A stretch of 64,000 nucleotides of DNA, taken from the NCBI RefSeq assembly GCF_024679095.1, contig NW_026111623.1, positions 303,501 to 367,500 of the forward strand. The letters are read 5' to 3'. This DNA is from Eriocheir sinensis (taxonomy: Eukaryota > Arthropoda > Malacostraca > Decapoda > Varunidae). A program made the translations under genes and the position numbers. This document shows, one piece after another, positions 1-12,181 of the stretch; within the stretch, counting starts at the first letter, position 1, and each line of letters begins with the position of its first letter. Below the pieces are notes generated by a model. It searched no databases and had not been told where the DNA came from. It saw only the letters and a list, made by a program, of their open reading frames with translations.

Positions 1-370
1 TTTCGTAGGCACTGTAGCCTTCTCTACTCCCAAAAGCTTATCTTTGAAGTCGTTCCACACGTTGTCGATTGTATTGTCGGTGATGTTAAGTTGGTCCCAG
101 GTCGCAGGAGGAAGCAGCTCACGGGCTATGTTGATATTTGATTTTTTGTAGTCTGGTATCACTGACAGATTGTCTACGAGTTTGTGACATATGTTGACAT
201 TAAAACAGATTTAGTGGTGATCGCAACCATGAATTTTCTCACCATTTTCACAGTCGCGAATGAGGTCGGGGTCGCTTACTAATACCAAATCCGACAGATT
301 GTTTTCTCTTGTCGGTTGAGTTACAACTTGAGTGAGGAACGAATCCTCCACCATTTCTATAAGTATGTTA
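1..370 (-). pseudogene. Degenerate LINE endonuclease fragment (CR1-like)
   Basis: Read on the minus strand this stretch encodes the C-terminal part of an APE-type endonuclease of a non-LTR retrotransposon. Visible are a VTQPTRENNLSDLVL segment, which matches VTEPTRGDNILDLVL in the better CR1 copy near 55.0 kb, and then a CDHH segment in the place of the catalytic SDH motif. After that comes linker sequence with PDYKKSNINIARELLP and TWDQLN. A TAA stop directly follows the DHH, so the reading frame is broken. The fragment continues off the left edge of the window. It looks like an old, inactive copy. The family assignment rests on motif similarity only. Confidence 0.75.
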
Positions 371-374
371 TTAC

Positions 375-480
375 TTCTCAAAGAGGAGGAGAAAGAGGAG
401 GAAGAAAAAGAAGAAGAAAAATAATAATAATAATAAGAAGAAGAAGAAGAAGAAAAAAAGAAGAACAAGAAGAAGCAGAA
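375..480. repeat. Purine-rich (GAA)n/(AAT)n low-complexity tract
   Basis: The plus strand consists almost only of GAGGA, GAA and AAT units. It directly abuts the LINE endonuclease fragment on its left. Open frames here encode only Ser/Phe/Tyr runs and are not genes. Confidence 0.85.
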
Positions 481-635
481 AGTTCATAAAAAGAGCTCTA
501 CCGCCTCCTCCTCCTTATGCTTGTTTCCATGTTTCCATGTTTCCTGCTTGATTAGGGAGTGTTCATGAACTTGTGTAATGAATAAGCTCAACACCAGTGA
601 GAGGAGGAAGAGGAGGAGGAGAAATTGAAAGAAGA

Positions 636-864
<229 letters not shown>

Positions 865-1074
865 TGACCTCTGTACCTGGAAGACTATCTGTAATTGGAA
901 GACTCATCATTAAAAACTCTGCTTTCTAATGAGGATAATCGAGCTAATGAAGATACACGTACGGTACATATGTTCGATTACTGTTGCTTCTTGTCTTTAT
1001 CGTTCTGTCCTCCTTTCATTGTTTATATTGCCTGCAGACGATTCATTCCTCATGTTTACAAGCTACGAAGACGG

Positions 1075-1800
1075 AAAATAAGGAAACGGAAGGGAAATAA
1101 AAGTAGAATGATGAATAGCGAGATGAAAAAGCCAAAACAAGAAGATGAGGAAGAACTTAACAGAAAAAAACGAAAAAAAAACAATGAAAAAAAGAAAATA
1201 TGCTTTGGAAGATAAGGAGGAGGAGAAGGAGGAAAACGAGGAGACAAAGAAGAAAATTGAGGAAGAACAAGAAAATAAGAAAAAAAGCATCGTTGTGGAG
1301 GTTATTGCTGTGTTGAAGTCGAGCTTAAACACCGCGGCACAGCACACACAGCCTTGCCCTCTCCACAGCCGCAGCACAGACACGCCGCCCCTTTGCCCAG
1401 GCCGCTGACACTCCCGACGCAGCAGTGGCTAAATACCAAGCGACACCCTCCTTGCATTGAAATGGCCAGCGCTCTCCCCCACCTCCTCCTCCTCCTCCTT
1501 CTCCTTCTACTTGCCCTCTTTTCTTCCTCCACAACCTCCTCTTCCTCCTTGCCCTGCTTGCCACCCTCCTCCTCCTCCTCCTTCTCTTCCTCCTCCTCTT
1601 CAACCCTGCCCTTTGAACTCACTCTACCTCCTCTTCATTGCTCTCTTTGCACGCTCCCTTCTCACGCTACCATTTTCCATCTCGTTTCTTTCTTTCTTCT
1701 CCCATTTCTCCATCTCCTACTATTCCTCCTCCATCTCCTCCTCCTCCTTCTTCTCTTTCTCCTCCTCCAGCCCTCTAGTGATCTCTGACCCTCTCTCTCT
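1075..1800. repeat. Purine-rich then pyrimidine-rich low-complexity DNA
   Basis: Positions 1075-1300 are A/G-rich (AAGAA, GAGGA). Positions 1480-1800 are the opposite, rich in CTCCT and TTCTT. About 140 bases of GC-richer sequence separate them. The two halves could in part pair as an imperfect inverted structure. Long open frames on both strands are compositional. Confidence 0.8.
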
Positions 1801-1911
1801 TCCCCTCGCTTCCGCACACTCCACCACAGATTATAACTATTAGTCTCTTCATCTTGACAAGGCATTATCTCCTTTTTCACCTGCATTTCCTTCGCTTCCT
1901 CTTCTTCTCAA

Positions 1912-1914
<3 letters not shown>

Positions 1915-1972
<58 letters not shown>
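1915..1972. repeat. (GT)n microsatellite
   Basis: A continuous GT dinucleotide run, followed by imperfect GTACGTGTATGTATG. Confidence 0.97.
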
Positions 1973-1975
<3 letters not shown>

Positions 1976-3640
1976 TGTATGTATGTGGTGTGCGTGCAGG
2001 CGGGCGAGGGCAGGCCGGGGGGCACATGGCATTGTTGGGCATTCAGTTGCGTTCTCGGCGTGTCGTGGCGAGACCCTCCTCCCGTTACTCATCCCTGCCT
2101 GTTGTTGGTCTGTTTCACTTTTCCTTGGGGGACATTATGAGTTCATTGTTTCTCATCGTGTGTCTAACGGGGCTTCTTTCTCCTTTTTTTAACATTTCAA
2201 TATAAGTTGTTGTTTCTGTCTTGGATAGTTAGGTTACGTGGGGTTAGGTTTACAGAAGTCGCCTTGTTTAAGCCTACTGGGCTCTTGCAGACTCTTAATT
2301 TATGTACTTATAATTTTTTGGCGCATGACGTAACTTACTCATGCATAATATATCCTATTGTTAGTGTCTAGTATCTTGTGGTCAACTCAACTCCGTCATG
2401 ATACTCCTGCCGGCCTTTATTTTCTCCATAATGCTTTTTTTTTCTATTCGTCCTCCACTGTTGTGTACCATCATATAAGACCGCCAGGACACTAATTAAA
2501 GAACATTTCTTTGGACGTATCTTTCTCTGTCACATAGAAGTATTCCTTTGTTATTCACTTAATCATGTTTACACTTACATGTGAATTTGTTACTTTTTTT
2601 GCCCTTGAGTTGTTTCCTCTAGTGTAAAAAAAATGCAATAAACTCGTTTTTCATCGGCAATTCGATTCTTCTGTCTCAGCACATGGTTATTAAAGTTTCA
2701 AAATTGGACGTCTTTACATCTTACTGTACATCGCAATGGTGCTGAAGCTATATTTTTGCATATTAGTGATGAGTTTTTCTTGGGTAAATAGTTTTCATTC
2801 CGTGTATGACATAAAATTCCGCATGTTGTCTCCAGTGCTGTACTATTACTGGCGCTGCCTCTCATAAGTCTGGCGGCCAGAGTTTGTGAGATACCCTTCA
2901 GTAGGCGGAACAGAGGGCGGTTGTCAGGTAAGCAAACACGCATCAGCCGGGCCATGCTCCGGAGTTTAGGCATGACAGAGGTAAATATACTAAGAATATC
3001 GTGGCATTGACAGTGCAGCTTACAGCTCCATTAACTCCAGTTTATAAAAAAAATCCCAAATTAGAACTGAAAGTTACATTAGAGTGTAAAGTTATGCCAT
3101 AAATAATGCCAATGGGTGTAATTGTCGACGTGGGTGCGTGTTTTTCCGGTAATATTATATGCTACGACGTTGATGAATGCATCCCAGTGTGTTACGGAAT
3201 GACCAGTATGTGTTCTCTGCCGCATTCAGGTCAGGCCGGACATACTTGAGTACCAGGCATTCCACCGACGTGCCTGAGGCGTGTGTTGACAAGGAGCGGC
3301 GGCGGCCACGGGTCAGGGCGGCGGGATACAGGGCGGCCGTGGCCTTGGACTTGATGGGCGCCGTGTGGCCGTCTCAATGATGTAATTTTAGGGCAGGGTG
3401 GCTATGGAGATGCCTTGGCGTTTCTCTTGCCAGTCCGTCTGGAAAACAATTTCAGCTTTGGCATTTGCTTGCTGGTGTGAGCATGCGCAGTTCACGAGAC
3501 CAGTGTTTGTAAACAAAACCAGCTTATGAATGTGGGGACGCCATATAACACAACACCGGTTCAGGCGTTTCTAGTATTACCGTCCATAGGTAGCTACGTG
3601 TCAACGTGTGGTTTTCAGGTTTTGTAAGTTTTCTAAAATA
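1973..3640. other. Intergenic stretch without a recognised gene
   Basis: No protein family could be recognised on either strand. A minus-strand frame at 2698-2973 and a GC-rich plus-strand frame at 3177-3380 are open but match nothing I know. The segment around 3290-3370 is GC-rich (GGCGGCGGCC) against an AT-rich background and could be an old exon. There is no supporting splice or homology signal. Confidence 0.4.
2595..2633 (+). mobile_element. Remnant of a Jockey-like LINE 3' tail
   Basis: TTTTTTTGCCCTTGAGTTG followed by TTTCCTCTAGTGTAAAAAAAA closely resembles the 3' end of the Jockey-like element at 48905-48947, which has CGCCCTTGAGCTGTCTC and then an A-run. Only this terminal part is recognisable here. 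Confidence 0.5.
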
Positions 3641-3875
3641 CAGATAATAAAAATTTAAATTCATCTATATTTTTATTTGAAATATCAATATAGTATCGTT
3701 TTCGCCTATCGGGCTTATCGCTAGCTAGTATCGGAATTGTGGATTAATATCGGGTATCGGTTATCGCCTATATTTGTTTCCAGTTAACGAATATCGGTTA
3801 TTACCGATAAGGTTTTCCATTATCAGTTATCGGGGATAAGGTTTTCTGTTATCGTGCCCAGCTATGCTCATATAT
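3640..3875. mobile_element. hAT-like DNA transposon end, rich in TATCGG motifs
   Basis: A 200-bp stretch with many TATCGG, CCGATA and TTATCG motifs that ends in GTTATCGTGCCCAGCTA. On the minus strand the end reads TAGCTGGGCACGATAACAG, similar to the TAG-x-GGGCA type of terminus of many hAT elements. No transposase and no partner terminus were found. Superfamily assignment is an inference from the terminal motif. Confidence 0.4.
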
Positions 3876-4639
3876 GCTTCACCTCTGCTCTGCTCATTCC
3901 TTTCAAAACTTTTTTTACGTCCAAGTTCGTGAATCATTCTCCTCACTGCCAATGTTCCTGCCCATCTTAATTTGATCATGGCACGATGGAGTGTAGAATT
4001 TCCTCAAAGTTAAGGTTTGCTATATGTTTCATCTATTACATTAGTTCAGGTGACATCATGCTCTGCTGTCTTCACAAGAATGCCATGTGATCGCCACGAA
4101 GGAGGATAAGACAGCCTAATAGTGTTCTTTATCAATTCATTGTTTTTAAAAATCTGCCACATCAATATATTGTGATAGAAATAGAATAAGTTTTTGACTG
4201 AAGAAATAAACCCAAAAAGTCAAAAGTAGCAGCAACATTTGGCTGATAAGTGGGAGATAACAATACAGATACACTGGGCCTGATAGAAATATTCCAGTAT
4301 GTATTAAACTAAATCAAACCAGTCTAACTTATCATAATCAGCATGAGCATTAACCACTGCATTATCACCACAGTTTTTTTTTTTTTTTTTTTTAAGTCTG
4401 CACATTAATTTTGGTTGAGTGCTCCATGAGAGGTAAGTTTTATTTTGTTTGTTTGGTATAAGAGGTATACTGGAACCTTTGGTTAATCATTATTTATCTA
4501 GGAGCTAATCAACACAAAAGAACTTGGATGTATAGGTGTGTCAACTAGCATGTTACCTGTTGCTATTTACATTTTTCAGATTTATCATAAACATAAGCTG
4601 CTTTTATTTATAACAAAAGAAAAGTGCATGATGCAATCC

Positions 4640-4745
4640 AGGCCTACATATGCCGCTGTGGTATGGTCATCATACAGAGAGAAGTATATAAAATTAATAG
4701 AGGATTCAAATACTGAGGTCAGATTGATGCCTTGTCTAGCACAAT
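4640..4745 (+). pseudogene. LINE reverse transcriptase C-terminal (thumb) fragment
   Basis: The plus-strand frame contains RPTYAAVVWSSYREKYIKLI, which matches the LVRPHLDYAVQFWSPYYRMD region of the CR1 copy near 53.1 kb. It belongs to the region just after the RT palm. The reading frame ends soon after and only about 35 residues are recognisable. The flanking 3875-4640 sequence is AT-rich with a 20-base T-run at 4374-4393 and shows no gene. Confidence 0.55.
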
Positions 4746-4842
4746 AATTATATAGCGCATGAGGAGAGGTTGGTGAAATTTAACATTGGTCAGCAGATTA
4801 GAAATAAGAACAGACCAATATGCTAGTGTGTTGCATGGCAAG

Positions 4843-4945
4843 CTTGATGGGTTGTATGATTTGGCTGGGATGTGGCAGATGGACCTCAATGCCAGGAAGT
4901 GTAGTATGAAGCTCAATGTCAGGAAGAGTATGCGAGTGTAGAAAG
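4843..4945 (+). pseudogene. LINE reverse transcriptase palm-adjacent fragment, out of order
   Basis: The plus-strand translation LYDLAGMWQMDLNARKCSM matches LYDWADKWQMEFNVGKCSI of CR1 reverse transcriptases, a block that lies N-terminal of the thumb region. Here it lies downstream of the thumb fragment at 4640-4745, so either two insertions or a rearrangement is needed. The frame stops at once. Confidence 0.5.
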
Positions 4946-4949
4946 AAAT

Positions 4950-5970
4950 AACCCCCTACAAAAATACTGACACTACCCTTAGCAAGTCTACTTGTGAGAG
5001 AGACATAAATTTTGTGAGCTCTGTGAGTTTTGTGAGTCCAACGAACCACTGCAATTATTCAAAAAATTGCTCATATATAATCACATCACATCTATCAGCC
5101 TGCCCTGAAGTCTGCTCTTCTGAACTCAATCATGGTAGAGGCTGTGCTGTCCTCACTCCTGCCAGTATACTGCCCGTGCCTGCCTCGATCCTCCCAGCCT
5201 TCCTTCTTCCAAGGTATTCAAAAATTTTCAGCTTGTTGTATACATTGTGAAAATTAGTCTGGAATTTTGATGGTACAGAGATGACACAAGTGAACAAAGT
5301 CTACAAAATATATTGATTCATGGTACTTTCTACAGTGAAACTCAAAAATATGCAAAACCTCAATTTAATGGCAGCTGTCTCTAGAATTGAATTCTGATAT
5401 AGTTATCTAACAATACAAATCATGATTAATATGCAGTAAAAACAGCTGGAAATGTTTATAGGTCTTCAAAATTGTACTAAGTAATAACTCAGGCAGCCTC
5501 TGGAGAAATATTATAAGCATCTAGTTTCAAAAGATACAAATTATTTTAAGTTACAGCTTATTGAATGTATTGTGCAGTGACATAACAAACCTATAGTACA
5601 CAGCTGTCCTGATAACTCACTTTTTTTTCCAAATTTTGCAACATCCACGATCTTTGCTTCAGTTTCCATCCTGTAGAACATCATCTCTCCTCTTTTACCT
5701 CCTCTTCCTTTACCTCTTCTTCTTAACTGAAACACGGGTCTCTGGGGCTACTGACAGTAATCGTCAATAGTGATGGTAGGCTTTCTTGGGGGGTTTCTTG
5801 GACAACTCCAGTCCATTAGTGGCTGCCGTGATGTATGTCTCTCGCTATCTTCATCCCAGCTTTCAATCCAAGCTGGATGCTGCATCTATGTATGCCAAGA
5901 TGTCACTTCCTCTCGTGCCCATGACCTTGATCCTACAGAATTTTCCACCATTTGTCTAAGACTTCTGTCA
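4950..5970. other. Intergenic stretch, nothing recognised
   Basis: AT-rich single-copy-looking DNA. A few short open frames (for example 5014-5250 plus and 5770-5982 plus) show no family motif, no biased composition and no paired splice signals. Confidence 0.4.
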
Positions 5971-5974
5971 TACT

Positions 5975-6312
5975 CCATATGAGGACAGAAAAGACCCTTG
6001 TATGTGGACAGCATGTGTGAGGGGGAATAGAACTGGTGAAAACGATACAAATGCATAACCTCGAAGAATCTGATTTAGCAAGAGAGGAAATAAGTTTTCA
6101 GTTAATGTTTTGAGTTAAGGATAGACAGAGAATATTTAGTGTAGAGGAAGGGGACCGCTGAGTGTGGTCGAAGACTAGGGAATAGACGATGGAATTTGTT
6201 CAGTTGATAGGCGGAGAAATTGACTTTTTCCTCAGAGAGGGAAATAAAATAGTCGTACAGAATACAGGTGCTGAGAGGTTTAGGGGAAGACAGTGGCAGG
6301 ATTACCATAGCA
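5975..6312 (-). mobile_element. Jockey-like LINE fragment (minus orientation)
   Basis: This segment aligns base by base with 49715-49985, the RT thumb region of the minus-strand Jockey-like copy. Shared landmarks include CTGATTTAGC, GAGTTAAGGATAGAC, TTTAGTG and GTTGATAGG. It is heavily mutated and encodes no continuous protein. In element coordinates it covers part of the same region as the neighbouring plus-strand fragment. Confidence 0.7.
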
Positions 6313-6359
6313 AAGATAGATTAGCTTGAAAGGAAACACGATATAAAAACAGAGGGATA

Positions 6360-6905
6360 GAATTCCGAACATCTGTTCCCTATTCTATGACAACACTCAG
6401 CTGTCCACTTAAACAATAAACATATTTGGTCTATCCTCAACTCATAATTTCATCTCACCTCTTCCTAAATCAGCTTCTTTGAAGTTGTGTGTTCTGTATT
6501 AGTCTTTCAGTTTTTTACCCCTCACAAATGATATCCAGGGGCCTTGTCTGTCCTCGTATGGAGAGCGCATTTCATATAGGAGGGGCTTCACTCACATAGC
6601 TGTTTTGGACTTGATGGAGTCAAACCTAAACTCTCTTCTTCTATAGCAAACTCTGCTGCAATGTTGCCCCTCTGTCTTCTACAGACATTTTCATGATGAT
6701 TGCCCTTCTAAGCTTGCTAACTACATGCCTCCACCTCTACTGTGGTCCCTTTTTACATAACGTTCTACTCGTCTCTATACTATCCTAATTCCTTATGCAG
6801 GTTAACTCCAGAGCAGCCTTCCTTCATCTATTTCCTCCTGCCTATCTAGACACTTCTCCAATTGAGATCAACCACTCTCTTCTGGCCTCTCATTTTTCAC
6901 TCATG
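6360..6905 (+). mobile_element. Jockey-like LINE 3' fragment (plus orientation)
   Basis: Corresponds to 48180-48840 of the plus-strand Jockey-like copy. ACAACACTCAGCTGTC, GGTCTATCCTCAACTCA, TCCTCGTATGGAG and AACTGCATGCCTCC-like landmarks occur in the same order. Many substitutions and indels destroy the frame. It lies head to head with the minus fragment at 5975-6312 and is followed at once by a SINE. Confidence 0.7.
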
Positions 6906-6907
6906 TT

Positions 6908-7295
6908 GGAACAGAGAGGCAGTGGCTGAATAGTTAGTGTGCAGGTCCTGCGTTCACCAAGTTCTGGACAATGCGGGTTCAAATCTTCTGCTACCACCTG
7001 GGATTTTTCAGTCATTGCCAAGTGACATAAGGCTACCCACGTGCTGTCCTGAAGATCACCTATCTACCCCAACTCTAGAGGAACTGTCCAAGTGAATCAA
7101 GAATGAGCTCTGGCGGGCAGCATGAGCCAAGAAGAAATGGTGCTGCTATAAACACTTCCCTGCGCCATGACGGGCTTGGGTCAACCACCAGGCCCCTGAA
7201 GAAAGCCTACCAGCGCTATAGGTCAGAGTGTAAAGAAAAAAAAACTTGGCTCGGAGTTTGTCAGCTCTTTTGGGGAACAGTGCCAGATGTTTGAC
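6908..7295 (+). mobile_element. tRNA-derived SINE (plus strand)
   Basis: The head carries an internal RNA polymerase III promoter: an A-box-like TGGCTGAATAGTTAGTG at 6922-6939 and a B-box-like GGTTCAAATC at 6976-6985. The spacing is like a tRNA gene, but no acceptor stem closes, so it is not a functional tRNA. The body continues with CTGGGATTTTTCAGTCA, CACGTGCTGTCCTGAAGA and a tail in GGTCAGAGTGTAAAGAAAAA. This is an expected target of LINE machinery. Boundaries are approximate. Confidence 0.65.
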
Positions 7296-7299
7296 TGGC

Positions 7300-9539
7300 A
7301 ACTGGATTGTCCTTACACTGTGAACTACACATCTCTATCCAGATTGGTACAGGTGCTTATTGGAGGGTTGCAACACCTGGCCATACCTGAAAGAAAGTAA
7401 CACCAATATTAGAATAGCCCTCCACCCTCGACATGCTGCAATGTCATTAAAAACTTTAATTTGATTGTTACAAAGGTTTTACTAATGCATTTGTTATTCA
7501 TTAATATACTGATGGGATAATTAATCTTGTTTTATTTTATAATTGTTCCAGTTCTTCTCCAGAGCCACTGACCTTTTTTTTTGTTAATCTTAGACCTACT
7601 CATATATTCCTTACCAAATTTTGTCACATAAGTAGCAACACTCCACTATCCCTATGCTCAGGGAAATGGCTTATTAAATCAATTTGTATAATCAGAATTT
7701 CTAATTAATGTGACTGGAGGAAATATAAGAAAAGCAAATGGCAAACTGACTAATGTTCCTGGAAATATACCCATGATCAGTGGCAGTAAACAAATGAAAC
7801 AGAAAACCTGATGGAGTACAAAGATTAGGAAGAAAACTACGTAGATGACAGAGCTGGGATAACTAAGCTTAAAATTGTCTGACATCTGATCTAAATCTAG
7901 CATGGACAAGCTGGAAGAACAGCAGAAACATGAACACAACCAGTAGACTGGGCATTGGCAGATACCAGTTGTTTGCTCTTGTGAATGTCACGAATAATAT
8001 GGAAGAGGTAGTTACGTACGTAAAGAATTTACCTACATGGAATTGTACAACAGTCACGGTGGCCAAGAGGAAGGTGGCGAGTATGTTTTGCTGTATTTGG
8101 AAAGTCCCAGTGTAACTGTAGATAAGTAAATAAAGAAAACGAAATGTGTGGAGTAAATCATGATGAGAAGCCTTTGAAAAGACCTTATAATTAGTTCACA
8201 AATTCCTATACTTGAGTTTAATAAAGTAGCTCAAGTATATACAAAATGCTTTCAGAATCAGAATTCCCAAAGCCTGAATAAATGTTGGTGGGCAGGAACA
8301 CATTCACATAAAGGCTGTGTACCGTGCGGGTTACCCAAAGTCTACTTCCCACGGTCTCCTGAATGTGTGTGCCTGTGTTAAAAACTCAGCCCACCTAGCT
8401 GTTCATCCTCCCTTTCAGGATGCTTGATAAATGGAAACCTGGGGAAGGTAAACTCTGGTTTTCATCATATTCATTCTCTAACCAATCATCAGGTTCTGTG
8501 TTGTTCCTCCACAACTACTGTTGCTATAGTCTTACTGAATTATTTTGAAAAAAAATATATATCAAGGAGATTACACAGTTTGAAAGTATTCAGGTCTGAA
8601 GACAAATATGAAGAAAACTAATGACCCTCCTTCAAAGCCTGTATGCCGTCATTATTACTAGGAATACAGTCTCCAGGAGTGACATGCAGCAATACTTGTA
8701 TTTATAATAGTTTCACTAACAAAAATATACTTAAAAGGCCCTTGTTTGGGAACTATGACAAACTGCAACATATTGTTTTTAAGTTACCATTTGCAAAGGT
8801 TAAGGAGTCAAATATTATTAGTTATTGCCCTCTGACTGGTCCGTCTAATACTTAATGGCCCATATAATTATAAATGATCAGACGGGATGGCCCAGGCTAG
8901 GCACATCTGTGGTGTTGTGAACAATTATTAAGGTTGCGTCACCACACTAATAAATTTGATAACATTGTCGTGTTCAAATTCGAGCCAGTTAACTTACGGT
9001 GCAACTGTGCCAAATTTGACCTGTCCAGCCCACTCCTGAGTCCTGACCCCTGGATTGCCACTCAAGTGTCGGTCCCTGGCAACAAGTACCTAACCATCTC
9101 GTTACTATCCTCTGGGAATAAACATGCATTGTACGGGATAGAAGGCCAGCAGTGCATGTCTATGTGTCATATGACAAGACCCAAACAAGTAAACAGCAAT
9201 CACGATGCTAACTTTGGTCCGTGTCGCAGTAAAGATTCCACTGTTCCAAAATGTCCCTGCCTAGACACACGACCCAGCTGGCCTATTCATACGAACAAAA
9301 TGCAGCCCATGATCAGGATCACTGATAACCCAGGGCAATGACTAGTTAACTATCTCCCTCCCCCGATGCACCTTCATAATGGCTGCTCAGCATTTCATGC
9401 AAATGAAGATAATGAACAATAAGCAAAATATATACTAGGGTAAAATTCTTTGTGTAATTACATTTATATATTAATATTTTCACCTGGTTAGGTCTACCTC
9501 TTTATCAGTCTACCTACCTATAGAAAATCCACTTCCATA

Positions 9540-9543
<4 letters not shown>
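7300..9543. other. Intergenic stretch, nothing recognised
   Basis: AT-rich DNA without a recognisable protein, RNA gene or repeat. The longest open frame (8934-9341, plus, 135 codons) starts in ordinary sequence, has no known domain, and contains nine cysteines without a clear zinc-binding pattern. I regard it as chance. Confidence 0.4.

Positions 9544-9575
<32 letters not shown>
9544..9575. repeat. (GT)n microsatellite
   Basis: Sixteen consecutive GT units between ACGTTT and TAAGCAG. Confidence 0.95.
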
Positions 9576-9576
<1 letters not shown>

Positions 9577-9579
9577 AGC

Positions 9580-10978
9580 AGTGACAATCACTAACCTGCA
9601 GCAACTGCTGGATCATTCAGTCCAGCCTGGCTGTCGTTCAGTCATCCCAGGGAGTGTCTGTTCAGCCGCTCGTCTGCTGGGGGTATATAAAAAAGTATAT
9701 ACCTGTGTGATATACCTATGTGGAAAAAAGGAATAGCCTATATGCTAGACAATCCTTCCAGGCTGTGTTATTGTATAAAAAACATTTATTCTAGAAAGGT
9801 TTTATTTTATGGTGTTTTTCACACACCATTTATAAATGAAAAGCATATTCAGGAAATAAAATATACTGACAAGGAAAGGGTAACAGCGTGGCAACAAATC
9901 GACTCACTGGGGCCTCGCCCGCTGCACCCCGACATCTGAGCCAAGGAGGCTTGCCTACCCTTGATATAAACCGTTCACTGACGCACCGCTGAGCTACAGT
10001 CACCAGTCTCACACACACACACACATCGATGTACGGGACACGACGGTCTGTTAGTGTTCTGGGAATGTCTTAAACTCACCCATATGTCTGCATCCCTAAT
10101 TAATTAAGTCTCGTTGTGGTGTTTTTTGCTTTATTTTTGAGCACATATCAGCAGCAAAATGATGGAAGAGGTGCCACTCACCCATGCGGTCAGCAAATTA
10201 TGATGGGCCGGGAGGGAGGACTACAGTTTAACGCAAAGCCAGGCACATTACCTCGCCAGTGCATCTGCAAGACTGTGGTCTGTTAACTGCAAGGATACTA
10301 CATAGTCCCCATGCTTGGATATAGAGCCTTCTAGAAATCTTGATTACCAGACATCTAGCAACTACCCACGAACCGAAGCTTCAACCACCGGTTCAGCTTC
10401 CCGTTCGCCGCACGGCATCTCGCGTAGTGACTTGCCTGGGTGTTGTTATTAGGCTCTCAGTCGCCTGGAGAGGTGCCACAACACAGCAAATGATCGTACT
10501 GGATCTCTCAGTGTATGTTCAGAAGAGGACACAAAGGCTACTTGAACATGGAAATTAGGCCTCTGCGAGGTTCCTTCCTTATCGCCCTTGTACCAGTGTG
10601 TGTGTAGGGGGGGGGGGGGGTAAGGACTGAATGGAGGATGTTCCCGTCTGACGATCATTAGAATGTTAATCTATTAACATTGTGCCAAGAAAGAGATTGA
10701 CAAATTTCCTAATATACAAAGTTCAAATATTAAAGTCGAGCTACAGTGAACGGATAAGATATTTTCGAGAATAAGGCTTGTCAGCGTGAAGCGTGATGTT
10801 TTCTTATTAACATATAGACTACTACTACTGGATTCATTCATATTATTTAACGGTTAATAACACCATCCGGCGTGCCTCCTGCCGCTGATTTACTGATTGA
10901 ATAGTCAACATTCATTACTGTTGGCTTGTTAGGTATTTGGTTGGAACAGTTGCCATGACAACATAACGTCATATATAG
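9580..10978. other. Intergenic stretch, nothing recognised
   Basis: Contains a short CA run at 10010-10025 and a G-run around 10608-10620. Open frames at 9718-9939 and 10340-10558 have no recognisable motif. Confidence 0.4.

Positions 10979-10980
<2 letters not shown>

Positions 10981-11038
<58 letters not shown>
10981..11038. repeat. (TG)n microsatellite
   Basis: A pure TG run of about 29 units. Confidence 0.97.
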
Positions 11039-11039
<1 letters not shown>

Positions 11040-11315
11040 CACGCACGCCAAACAAGCCTGATTGAGAATGACACGTGTAGAAAAGCTTAAAAATTCGGAC
11101 ACTTGAATCTTAGTCATGCGTTCTTTTTCAATCTGTGCTAACATTGTCAAATCTTATCAAAAACATCTAAATACAAATATAATTATTCAAACATATTAGC
11201 GTCCACCTGAATTCGATTAGCATTGAATATTCTATCAACAAAGATCAAGTGCTGCGTGACTGTCACGGTGACTGCACAGGATGCTTCATAATGAAAAAAC
11301 CTGCTCGGGACTCAC

Positions 11316-11440
11316 CTGCTGGAAGCTGAAGGGCATGACGCGGGTGTCGGAGGAGCCGCCGCCCCGCCTGGAGCCGCGGTGCCGCCTCGCCGCTCGTCTC
11401 GTCGGGAATGCAGATTTACTTCCTCGTGAAGCGGTGCTCC
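11316..11440 (-). other. Possible first coding exon with a strong splice donor
   Basis: On the minus strand a GC-rich island ends in CTTCCAGCAG|GTGAGTCC, a near-consensus splice donor with the GT at 11314-11315. Just before it, an ATG at 11334-11336 (context GTCATGC, purine at -3) would start a seven-codon exon reading MPFSFQQ in phase 0. Upstream of that ATG the same frame stays open over an Arg/Gly-rich stretch, so the exon could also be longer and internal. The base composition differs sharply from the AT-rich flanks. I do not recognise the product. No partner exon was found in this window. Confidence 0.3.
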
Positions 11441-11641
11441 AGGCCTGGGTCGAGCACCGATTCGAAAGTATTAGTTGAACCCATAAAGAAAATTGGCAAG
11501 CTGTTTCTATTTTTAACTTTAATGCCCATCTTAGGTCCTCCCCTCCCGTACACATACTCGTACATAAAAATGCCCTCCTGTGTGTTCAGACGTTCCCAGA
11601 ATTATTGAGTAAGCGGCAAGGAGCACCTGATAGCTATGAGT

Positions 11642-11893
<252 letters not shown>

Positions 11894-12049
11894 TATCCGT
11901 AATTGTCAAAATAAAAATATCTCAGAGCGCCGCCAATCACACGCACACACACACACAAACACACACACACAGTCATATCCATGCGCCCTGAGGGAAGGGT
12001 GAGGGGGCCCCCATTTTGCTTCTTAATTGTGCGGCGAGTATAGTTACTT

Positions 12050-12165
12050 ATAATTATAGTTAAATGGTTAGTTTAATAGATAGTTCAATAGTTAGTTTGT
12101 TAGATCGTTAGATGGTTAATTACTAGAAGTTAGTTAGTTAGGTAGTTAAATCAGTAGACACTAGG
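12050..12165. repeat. Degenerate (GTTA/TAGT)n low-complexity tract
   Basis: Many imperfect GTTAGT and TAGTTA units, for example at 12060-12150. No coding potential was seen. Confidence 0.65.
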
Positions 12166-12181
12166 AGATTCAAGGGAGTAT

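Noticed and set aside
2225..2260. Telomeric TTAGG repeats (GGTTACGTGGGGTTAGGTT)
   Set aside because: Only isolated GTTAGG words, not a tandem array.
8934..9341. A 135-codon Cys-containing ORF as a small secreted gene
   Set aside because: No signal peptide, no recognisable spacing of cysteines, and no paired splice or promoter signal.
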